From: JBHEKP01 sp041859375
GTDB taxonomy: Bacteria; Hydrogenedentota; Hydrogenedentia; Hydrogenedentales; CAITNO01
Length of the DNA: 17,080 nt
Direction: 5' to 3'
NCBI GenBank assembly: GCA_041859375.1
Contig: JBHEKP010000373.1
Coordinates: 1 to 17,080, forward strand
Shown: piece after piece, positions 1-7,593 of the stretch
Position numbering within the stretch: position 1 is the first letter of the stretch
Layout: each line of letters starts with the position of its first letter
Made by a program: the position numbers and the translations under genes
The notes under the pieces: model-generated
The model's input: only the letters and a program-made list of their open reading frames with translations
Database searches by the model: none
What the model was told of the DNA's origin: nothing

Positions 1-1679
1 TTCATGCCCCCCGCGCTGACTTCCCATGACCCGGAGGCGTCCAAGGATTTTGCATGATTGTCGGTGAACACACAATTGACCGCCGTCCCGCCAAGCATTC
101 CCGCACCCATGAGCGCGCTGCCGCCCCTCAGCGTAAAACCGTCAATTCCACCATCGTCATCCGCGGCGACACAACGGCGAAGGTTCTGCCCGTCTATCAC
201 CGTCTCGTTGGCTGTCCAGTCGCGTTCATCCCGCGTGGTTTCCGTTCCGGAAAATCCACCGTAAATCCAAACAAGCCTTTTCACTGCGACCACTGATTCG
301 CCATCGGGGGCCGTGTGCACCCCGCCCGCCACCCACAGTTCATCACCGGGCATTGCGGCGAGCATGGCCTCCTGAAGCGTGGCATATGCGCTGTCCCAGG
401 ACAAGCCATCGGGTGACTGGGCTGTGGATGCCCCGTTTACCCGCAATATACGCCTGGGATACACCTCCAAATCCTCGGCATTCTGCTCATATGCGCCCAT
501 GTCCACCCCGGCCCCCTGCGGACGGGACACGCCACGAATGTCCTCCATGGAGTAATAAGACAACCAGTACTCATGACCGGCATCCACACAGGGCGAACCA
601 TATCTCAGCCGGAAATCCCCCTCTGCCGGATTGAAAAAAAGCGGGTCGGCTGAAATATTGCCCTCCATCTCCCCGCCTGTCGAGGTGGCATAACACGAAT
701 GTGTGACACTGGGACTGCCGTAAATGTCACAACTGTTCCCCGAAAAAACGCAGCTCACCACAAAATCGTTATTTCCCACACCCCCATATCCAGCGTTGGA
801 TCCGTAGTACCCGCCGCCACCCGTGTTGTTGTAAAAAGTGCAGTTGATCACATTGCCCCTATACTGTCCGCCCCCGACACCGCCATAGTAGGAGGCTGTC
901 GTGGAGTTTTCAGAGTAAACGCAGTTAACGGATTCCCCCAAGCATTTCCCGCCGCCATAAGCCGTGGCAATGTTGTTTTTGAACACACACCCCCACGCAT
1001 TTCCCTCATACATCCCGCCACCCAAACCGCCGTCCCAATAACAGTCAATGGGCATGCTCGTTTCGTAGTCATAGCCATAACAACCAAAATCACCCTCTGC
1101 CGTGTTTCCAACGAACAAACAGTTTACCGCGTTGCCCCGCCACATGCCCCCGCCAAAGTTGGCATGGTTGCTATTGAAGGTGCAATTTACCGCCGTGCCC
1201 TGCCGCATGCCCCCGCCCTGCAAAGCACTGCCGTTGCACAAAACGAACCCGTCCACAACGACGCCGGCACTGGCGGTGACGCAGCGCCTCACGTTCTGGC
1301 CGTCAATGGTGGTGGGGTTGTCCTGCCAGTCGCGTTCTTCGCGTGCGTTCTCTGTGCCCCTAAAGCCGCCGTACACGCGCTGGGCCGCGGAAAAAGCAGC
1401 CACGGCATCTCCCGCGACGGCGGTGTAGATGCCCTGCGCCACCCAAATCTCCCCATCGGTCCCGGCAAGGTCCGCTGCCGCCTGAAGGGTCGGATACGCC
1501 GTTTCCCACGACAGCCCGTCCGGTTCCGCGGCGGCGGAGCCGGCATCCACCCGCAATACCAGTGCTTGCGCCGGCAGAATGCCCGGCAGGATTGAAAGGA
1601 GAAGCAACACCAGAAATGTCCGGGCACCGCACACGCTGTATTGTGGCCGAGGGGCCGTTCCGGTGATGTCCGTGGCCAT
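1..1679 (-). CDS. Secreted right-handed beta-helix protein with anchor-Q-like domain, tandem modules (partial, C-terminus outside window)
   Basis: The frame is open from the ATG at 1679 to the left edge (559 codons), so the 3' end is missing. Residues 1-39 look like a signal peptide: a short basic stretch (R11, R20), a hydrophobic core FLVLLLLSILPGILP (22-36), then AQA before the likely cleavage. Residues about 41-400 form one module: a start rich in W, G and D (PDGLSW at 53, WVAQGIYT at 79), YGGF at 103, IDGQN at 125, then parallel beta-helix rungs with repeating V-N-C-x-F and GGGM motifs (VNC at 164, 185 and 251; INC at 278). It closes with DPLFFNP (345), GSPCVDAG (361) and VDMGAYEQ (392), the pattern of choice-of-anchor Q and pectate-lyase-like surface proteins. 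A second module begins at residue 411. A strong AGGGAGGG ribosome site 7 nt upstream supports the start. Export is well supported. Whether it binds polysaccharide, degrades it or has a structural role cannot be told. Confidence 0.85.
   Translation of the reverse strand, partial: MATDITGTAPRPQYSVCGARTFLVLLLLSILPGILPAQALVLRVDAGSAAAEPDGLSWETAYPTLQAAADLAGTDGEIWVAQGIYTAVAGDAVAAFSAAQRVYGGFRGTENAREERDWQDNPTTIDGQNVRRCVTASAGVVVDGFVLCNGSALQGGGMRQGTAVNCTFNSNHANFGGGMWRGNAVNCLFVGNTAEGDFGCYGYDYETSMPIDCYWDGGLGGGMYEGNAWGCVFKNNIATAYGGGKCLGESVNCVYSENSTTASYYGGVGGGQYRGNVINCTFYNNTGGGGYYGSNAGYGGVGNNDFVVSCVFSGNSCDIYGSPSVTHSCYATSTGGEMEGNISADPLFFNPAEGDFRLRYGSPCVDAGHEYWLSYYSMEDIRGVSRPQGAGVDMGAYEQNAEDLEVYPRRILRVNGASTAQSPDGLSWDSAYATLQEAMLAAMPGDELWVAGGVHTAPDGESVVAVKRLVWIYGGFSGTETTRDERDWTANETVIDGQNLRRCVAADDDGGIDGFTLRGGSALMGAGMLGGTAVNCVFTDNHAKSLDASGSWEVSAGGM
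57..449 (-). repeat. Second copy of the duplicated beta-helix module start
   Basis: This encodes residues about 411-541 and follows directly after the VDMGAYEQ end of the first module. It repeats the same landmarks: LRV, PDGLSW at 423, WVAGG at 449, YGGFSGTE at 473, ERDW at 485, IDGQNLRRCV at 495, GSAL at 520 and GTAVNC at 531. The copy runs toward the left edge, so further rungs or further modules may lie outside. Confidence 0.8.
1104..1559 (-). repeat. First copy of the duplicated beta-helix module start
   Basis: This encodes residues about 41-192 of the secreted protein. By eye it shares roughly half its residues with the second copy in the same order: LRV, PDGLSW, AY-TLQ-A, WVA-G, YGGF-GTE, R-ERDW, IDGQN-RRCV, DGF-L, GSAL, GTAVNC and NHA. 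The likeness also shows in DNA, for example the CCAGTCGCGTTC block near 1327-1340. This indicates an intragenic duplication that has since diverged. Confidence 0.8.
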
Positions 1680-1686
1680 GCTGCTA

Positions 1687-1694
1687 CCCTCCCT
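1687..1694 (-). promoter_or_regulatory. Strong ribosome binding site of the secreted beta-helix gene
   Basis: Read on the minus strand this is AGGGAGGG, ending 7 nt before the ATG at 1679. It fixes the start codon and gives the full signal peptide. Confidence 0.7.
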
Positions 1695-1835
1695 GTCTGA
1701 ATTGCCGACATTTCCGCACGTATATGGGGCGGCCATCGCCCTCCCGTGGAATCTTCCCTCCCTTTGGAAGGCCCCACAGGGCCGTGCATTATTGCCCATG
1801 CCAAGTAATAACTAATCGATTAAACTCTATTTATT

Positions 1836-1864
1836 TTTATACCATACCTTATTTATTTTGTCAA
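1836..1864 (-). promoter_or_regulatory. Consensus sigma-70-type promoter for the secreted beta-helix gene
   Basis: On the minus strand there is a perfect -35 box TTGACA (1864-1859), a 17-base spacer (1858-1842) and a TATAAA -10 box (1841-1836). It sits in an unusually AT-rich island (about 1805-1910) within GC-rich DNA, and AT-rich sequence upstream of the -35 could act as an UP element. Initiation would fall near 1828, giving a leader of about 150 nt. That leader contains a small perfect inverted repeat at 1770-1783 (GGCCC arms, 4-base loop). Confidence 0.75.
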
Positions 1865-1965
1865 TTAAGATTACTAGACTAATTCCACAGGGGAAGAAAT
1901 AATTGATTCTGCGGACTTTTCGCCTGCCAATGCCCTGAATTTGCCACAAAATCCCGCCTAATCCC

Positions 1966-2424
1966 TCATTCCGTGGTGACGGAACCGGAATCGGCGTCCT
2001 GCTGGAGGGCGGAAGCAAGGGCGTGCCAGGCGAGGGTGGCGCACTTGACGCGGACGGGGTATTCGCGGATGCCGGAGAACACCCTGAGTTTGCCCACATG
2101 GGAGTCGTCCACCGGCTCGGAGGGGTCTGACTTGAGCATCTGGTGGAAGGCTTCGAAGAGTTCCTGCGCCTCCTCGCGGGTCTTGCCTTTAACGAGGGTG
2201 GTCATGAGGGAGGCGGAGGATTTGGAGATGGCGCAGCCGTTGCCCTCGAAGGAGACCCCGTCAATCTTGTCACCGTCAAACTTTAAATAGACCTTGAAGG
2301 TGTCGCCGCAGAGGGGGTTGTAGCCGTCCACAGCCCTGTCGGCGTCCGGCATCGGCCCGTAATTGCGGGGGTTCTTGTTGTGGTCCAGGATGACCTGCTC
2401 GTACATGGAGCGCGCGTCGGACAT
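1966..2424 (-). CDS. sufU: SufU, Fe-S cluster assembly sulfur acceptor (IscU-like)
   Basis: The 152-residue protein belongs to the IscU/NifU N-terminal family. It takes persulfide sulfur from SufS for cluster building on SufBCD. The three conserved cysteines are present: C39 in NPLCGD, C64 in GNGCAIS and C128 in VKCATLAWHA. With D41 they form the zinc/acceptor site known in the family. Between C64 and C128 it carries the SufU-type insertion (around FSGIREYPVRVKC), which separates SufU from IscU. It is the last gene of the suf operon. Its ATG shares a base with the sufS stop (TGATG), and a GGGAGG ribosome site lies inside the end of sufS. The C-terminal tail after about residue 140 is low complexity. 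The assignment is firm, and no SufE is seen in the window. Confidence 0.95.
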   Translation of the reverse strand: MSDARSMYEQVILDHNKNPRNYGPMPDADRAVDGYNPLCGDTFKVYLKFDGDKIDGVSFEGNGCAISKSSASLMTTLVKGKTREEAQELFEAFHQMLKSDPSEPVDDSHVGKLRVFSGIREYPVRVKCATLAWHALASALQQDADSGSVTTE

Positions 2425-3686
2425 CAGGCAAACACCTCCCTTACCTTGTGGAGCCCGCGCACAAGGGCGTCAATCTCTTCGGTGGTGTTGTAAAGGCCGA
2501 AGGAGGCGCGGGCGGTGGCGGGCACGCCGTAACGGTGCATGACGGGCTGGGCGCAGTGGTGGCCCGCACGCACGGCGACGCCGTTGTCGTCGAGAATCTG
2601 GCCGATGTCATGGGGGTGGGCGCAGTCCATGACGAAGGAGATGACCCCGGCCTTGCGGCGGGCGTTTCCAATGATTTTCAGGCCTGGAACCTCTTTCATT
2701 GCCCTGGTGGCATAGGCAAGCAGCGCCGCCTCGTGAGCCGCCACGTTTTCCACACCAAGCCCGCACAGGTAGTCCACCGCCGCGCCGAGGCCGATCACCT
2801 CGGCGACGGGCGGGGTGCCCGCCTCAAATTTCTGGGGGATGTGGGCGTAGACCGTCTTGTCAAAGGAGACGGAGAGAATCATGTCGCCGCCACCCTGCCA
2901 CGGGGGCATGCGCTCCAGGCATTCGGCGCGGCCGTACAGCACGCCGACGCCGGTTGGGCCGTACATCTTGTGGCCCGCCACGACGAAAAAGTCCGCGCCG
3001 AGGGCCTGCATGTCAATGGGGATGTGGGGGGCGCTCTGGGCGCCGTCCACCAGCACGCGCGCGCCCGCCTCGTGGGCCAGGCGGCAGATTTCGGGAACCG
3101 GGTTAACCGTGCCGAGGGCGTTGGAAACATGGACCACACTCACGATACGGGTGCGCCCGTTCAGGAGCCGGGCGTATTCGCCCATGTCCAGGTCGCCGTC
3201 ATCGTTTATGGGGATGACACGCAGGGTCGCGCCCTTTTCGGCGCAGAGCATCTGCCAGGGCACGATGTTGGAGTGGTGCTCCATGTGGGACACGATAACC
3301 TCGTCGCCGGGGCCCACCACGGCGCGGCCGTAACTCTGGGCCACCAGATTGATGGCCTCCGTCGCGCCGCGGGTGAAAATGGTCTCGCAGCCCACATTCG
3401 CGCCCAGGAAGGCGTTCACCCGGTGGCGCGCCGCCTCGTAGAGATCGGTGGCCCGCTGGCTCAGGTAATGGACGCCCCGGTGCACGTTGGCGTTGTCCTC
3501 GCGGTAAAAGCGGGACATGGCTTCGATGACGGATTCGGGCTTTTGCGTGGTGGCGGCATTGTCGAAATAGACCAGGGGGTTGCCGCGCACCCGGCGTGTG
3601 AGAATGGGGAAATCCCCGCGCACCCTTTCGACCGGGAAGGCGTCCGGCGCTCCGTTGGGTTCTTTTGTGTTCATGGACACGGCCAT
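2424..3686 (-). CDS. sufS: SufS cysteine desulfurase (PLP-dependent)
   Basis: The 420-residue protein is a group II NifS-like desulfurase, which converts cysteine to alanine and delivers the sulfur as an enzyme persulfide. Visible landmarks are YFDNAATTQKP (40-50), ANVHRGVHYLS (66-76), the H-M-E-H-H-S-N block at 134-140 (a histidine that stacks on PLP in the family), DGAQSAPH (214-221), the PLP-binding lysine K240 in AGHKMYGPTG, FEAGTPP (287-293) and the catalytic C378 in RAGHHCAQP. The start at 3686 lies 3 bases past the sufD stop (TAAACCATG) and has no good ribosome site of its own, so it probably relies on coupling. An in-frame ATG at 3674 is an alternative. The length is slightly above the usual 405-410 because of an N-terminal tail of about 15 residues. 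Confidence 0.96.
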   Translation of the reverse strand: MAVSMNTKEPNGAPDAFPVERVRGDFPILTRRVRGNPLVYFDNAATTQKPESVIEAMSRFYREDNANVHRGVHYLSQRATDLYEAARHRVNAFLGANVGCETIFTRGATEAINLVAQSYGRAVVGPGDEVIVSHMEHHSNIVPWQMLCAEKGATLRVIPINDDGDLDMGEYARLLNGRTRIVSVVHVSNALGTVNPVPEICRLAHEAGARVLVDGAQSAPHIPIDMQALGADFFVVAGHKMYGPTGVGVLYGRAECLERMPPWQGGGDMILSVSFDKTVYAHIPQKFEAGTPPVAEVIGLGAAVDYLCGLGVENVAAHEAALLAYATRAMKEVPGLKIIGNARRKAGVISFVMDCAHPHDIGQILDDNGVAVRAGHHCAQPVMHRYGVPATARASFGLYNTTEEIDALVRGLHKVREVFA

Positions 3687-3689
3687 GGT

Positions 3690-5012
3690 TTATCCGTTGT
3701 TTTCGGGGCTGAACCTGCGGAAAACCGCGCGGTCAAGCCTGTTCCGCAGGGTTGGAACCGGCAGCCGCTTCACCACGTCGCCGGCAAAGCCACAGGTTAG
3801 CATGGCGCGCGCGGTCTTTTCATCCAGCCCCCGGCTGCGGAAGTAAAAGACGATTTCCCCGGGCGGCGGGCCCACGGTGGAGCCGTGGGTGCACTTGACG
3901 TCGTCGGCGTAGATTTCAAGCTGGGGCTTGGTGTCCACCCGCGCCGCCGGGGAGAGAACCAGGTTGTTGTTGAGCTGCACCGAGTCGGTCTTCTGCGCGT
4001 GGGACGCCACATGGACCTTGCCGGTGAACACCGCGCGGCTTTCACCGTCGAGCACGCCCTTGTAGGCGATGCGGCTGGTGCAGTGCTCCGCGTCGTGCAT
4101 GACGTGCAGGTTGTTGTCGAGCAGGCGGCTCCCATCATTGAGATAGAGCCCGTTCAGGGACGTTTCCGCGCCCTCCCCGGCGAGCAGCACGCAGGCCTGG
4201 TTGCGGACGATGCCGCCGCCCAGGGTGACTGAATACCCCTCGTAACGGCTGTCCCGCTCCTGACGCACCTCCAGGGTGGAAAGGCGGCGGCCTCCGGGGG
4301 CCTCGTCAACCACCTCGCAGCGGGTCAGTGAAGCGCCCTCCGACAGCACCACCTCCTCAACGACATTGTTGAGATAAGCGTCCGCGCCGGAGAGGGAAAC
4401 GAAAGAGCAAACGACCGAGGCCGCAGCCGTCGGTTCCAGCACAACCAGACTGCGGATATGCGCCGCCGAGGGCGCGCCGTTCCGTGTGGACAAAAAGACG
4501 AAATGCACCGGCGCGTCCAGCGCAACACCGCGCGGCACGTGGAGAAAAGCCCCGTCCCGCAGGAGCGCCGTGTTCAACGCGGTGTAGGCGCTGCGCGCGC
4601 CCAGGCAGGAACCCAGGTGGCGGCGGACAGTGTCCGCGTTGCCGTTTCGCGCGGCCTCCCAAAGCCCCCCCGCCACGGCCCCGCCGGGCAGTTCCGGGCG
4701 CACCGACAGATCCGGCGCGTAATCCCCGTCCACAAACACCAGTTCGGTCCACGCGCCGTTACCCATCAGGAAGGGGGCAACGGACGCCGCAGAGGGCGGG
4801 GCCGGTGCGGAATCCGCCGGGACCGTGTGCGCCGTTTCGTTGACGGTTGCGATGTTGGTCTGCCGCCATTCCTCCATGCGGGTGTGGGGAAGATCGAGCG
4901 CGCCGAACTGTTCCGCCCCCGCGCGCCGGATTTCAGCCAGCCATGCGGGCGCGTCCTGCGCGGCGGCGCGGATGATGTCGCCCTTGTATTGTTCCAAGAC
5001 GCTGGCGCCCAT
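3690..5012 (-). CDS. sufD: SufD, scaffold subunit of the SufBCD complex
   Basis: The 440-residue protein is the SufB-related partner in SufBC2D. Its N-terminal helical part includes the conserved HTRMEEWRQTN (43-53). The C-terminal beta-helix core carries the most typical motifs: LNGLYLNDG, HCTSRIAYKGVLDG, FTGKVHVASHAQKTDS, DTKPQLEIYADDVKCTHG with STVG after it, and FYFRSRGLDEKTAR. The ATG at 5012 comes one base after the sufC stop (TAAAATG), with GGGAGG about 11 nt upstream inside sufC. An open frame continues upstream to 5144, but it overlaps sufC and those residues do not look like SufD, so 5012 is preferred. The beta-helix here is the normal SufD fold and is unrelated to the exported beta-helix protein. 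The N-terminal half is more divergent, as is usual for SufD. Confidence 0.94.
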   Translation of the reverse strand: MGASVLEQYKGDIIRAAAQDAPAWLAEIRRAGAEQFGALDLPHTRMEEWRQTNIATVNETAHTVPADSAPAPPSAASVAPFLMGNGAWTELVFVDGDYAPDLSVRPELPGGAVAGGLWEAARNGNADTVRRHLGSCLGARSAYTALNTALLRDGAFLHVPRGVALDAPVHFVFLSTRNGAPSAAHIRSLVVLEPTAAASVVCSFVSLSGADAYLNNVVEEVVLSEGASLTRCEVVDEAPGGRRLSTLEVRQERDSRYEGYSVTLGGGIVRNQACVLLAGEGAETSLNGLYLNDGSRLLDNNLHVMHDAEHCTSRIAYKGVLDGESRAVFTGKVHVASHAQKTDSVQLNNNLVLSPAARVDTKPQLEIYADDVKCTHGSTVGPPPGEIVFYFRSRGLDEKTARAMLTCGFAGDVVKRLPVPTLRNRLDRAVFRRFSPENNG

Positions 5013-5013
5013 T

Positions 5014-5792
5014 TTACTCGGCGCCTCCCGAAACCGGGGCCGCCCCGTCGGCCTTGATCCAGTCGTACCCCTTTTCCTCCAGCTCCAGCGCCAGCTCCCT
5101 GCCGCCGGAAAGGACGATGCGCCCCTTGTAGAGCACATGCACAAAGTCGGGCTGGATGTAGTTCAGCAGACGCTGGTAATGCGTCACAAGCACAAAGGAG
5201 CGGGTGGGCGTGCGCAGTTTGTTCACACCCTCGGACACGATGCGCAGCGCGTCGATGTCAAGACCGGAGTCGGTCTCGTCAAGGATGGCCAGCCGGGGCT
5301 CCAGCACCGCCAACTGCAGGATTTCATTTCGCTTCTTCTCGCCGCCGGAAAAGCCCGCGTTGACGAAGCGGTCCGCAAAGACCGGATCAATCTCCACGAG
5401 CCCCATTTTCTCCCGGAGCAAATCGCCAAAGTCCATCGCGTCCAGCTCCTCAAGGCCGCGGCTTTTCCGTATTTCATTGAGCGCGGACTGGAGAAAATAG
5501 CTGTTGGTGATGCCGGGTATTTCCACGGGGTACTGAAACGCGAGGAACAGGCCCAGGCGGGCGCGCTCCTCGGCGGGCAGGTCCAGCAGGTCCTGGCCGA
5601 GAAAGTCCACCCGGCTCTTTTCGGTGTCCACCTCGTAGGCCTCGTGGCCGGCGAGCACCTGGGCGAGGGTGCTTTTCCCGGAGCCGTTCGGCCCCATGAT
5701 CGCATGGACCTCGCCCTCACCCACGGTGAGGTTGATGCCCTTGAGAATTTCGCGCCCCGCCACGGTGGCGTGCAGGTTTTCAATCTTCAGCA

Positions 5793-5793
<1 letters not shown>
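5014..5793 (-). CDS. sufC: SufC, ATPase subunit of the SufBCD complex
   Basis: The 259-residue protein is a cytosolic ABC-type ATPase that drives conformational change in SufBCD during Fe-S cluster assembly. The Walker A motif is GPNGSGKST (34-42). The Q-loop region is AFQYPVEIPG, the signature is FSGGEKKRNE and the Walker B motif is LAILDETDSGLD. The switch histidine is in VTHYQR. The DETDSGLD form, with a D where most ABC proteins have another residue, is typical of SufC. The length matches the family (about 250). Its ATG shares a base with the sufB stop (TAATG). No membrane segment is present, as expected, since SufC is not a transporter. Confidence 0.97.
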
Positions 5794-7289
<1,496 letters not shown>

Positions 7290-7387
7290 TGTTTTCATTC
7301 TCCCGGAAACCGTTACAGGGGCCGCTTTTGGGCGCAAAGGCCTGTGCGGCGCGGTGTTATGTCCAACAGCGGCCGGCGCGCACTCTA

Positions 7388-7405
7388 TTCCCCGGACACG
7401 GGGAA
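7388..7405. repeat. Perfect inverted repeat in the suf leader (candidate operator or hairpin)
   Basis: The arms TTCCCCG and CGGGGAA (7 bp each) are perfect around the 4-base centre GACA. The site lies about 100 bp upstream of the sufB start. It could be a binding site for a dimeric regulator or an RNA hairpin in the suf leader. It does not match an IscR site that I can recognise. Confidence 0.5.
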
Positions 7406-7478
7406 CAAGGTGCATTGGGGCGCGGATTTGGCTATAGTTTCCCGTAAGCCGTGAAAACGCGCGGAAACCGCCGGGCGG

Positions 7479-7508
7479 GCATCCAGGTCATTTAAGCGGC
7501 CTGGATGC
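7479..7508. repeat. Perfect 9-bp inverted repeat upstream of the aldehyde dehydrogenase gene
   Basis: The arms GCATCCAGG (7479-7487) and CCTGGATGC (7500-7508) are exact complements around a 12-base centre. The element ends about 85 bp before the aldehyde dehydrogenase start. A loose T-rich run (GTGTATTTTG) follows on the plus strand. It may be a leader hairpin, a weak attenuator or an operator. Confidence 0.5.
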
Positions 7509-7577
7509 GTGTATTTTGTCACGGCATCCGCGCGCCGCGCAAGCGTCGGCGCGGTTTCCCCTGAAATTTGCCATCAC

Positions 7578-7583
7578 AAGGAG
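7578..7583 (+). promoter_or_regulatory. Ribosome binding site of the aldehyde dehydrogenase gene
   Basis: AAGGAG lies 10 nt before the ATG at 7594. This supports that start over an upstream in-frame ATG at 7516, whose extra 26 residues are rich in R, A and S and do not look like protein of this family. Confidence 0.65.
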
Positions 7584-7593
7584 TCCCGGACAC

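Larger units (their letters stand above)
1680..1965. other. Intergenic region between sufU and the secreted protein gene
   Basis: The region holds the promoter at 1836-1864, the AT-rich island around it and the long leader of the secreted protein. I see no convincing intrinsic terminator behind sufU (1965 down to about 1870), so suf transcripts may read through. Short frames here are not supported as genes. Confidence 0.6.
7290..7593. other. Divergent intergenic region between sufB and the aldehyde dehydrogenase gene
   Basis: This stretch of 304 bases must carry the control region of suf (minus strand) and of the aldehyde dehydrogenase (plus strand). It has two perfect inverted repeats, listed separately. 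A CTATAG palindrome at 7432-7437 could serve as a -10 in either direction (TATAGT on plus, TATAGC on minus), but no good -35 stands at the right distance, so I do not call a promoter. No convincing gene is seen here. Confidence 0.5.

Noticed and set aside
699..1595. A 298-codon plus-strand frame in the left region
   Set aside because: The minus strand here encodes a signal peptide, repeated VNC/GGGM rungs and an internal duplication, so the plus-strand frame is the shadow.
1..1679. The repeats in the left region as a CRISPR array or other non-coding repeat
   Set aside because: The repeated units are long, diverged and kept in the minus-strand reading frame, which fits protein module duplication rather than short identical direct repeats with spacers.
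2448..3800. A 450-codon plus-strand frame opposite sufS
   Set aside because: Antisense shadow of sufS with low-complexity H/G/V/A composition.
5013..5144. A longer sufD starting inside sufC
   Set aside because: The extra 44 residues overlap the sufC coding sequence and do not resemble SufD. The ATG at 5012 follows the sufC stop by one base.
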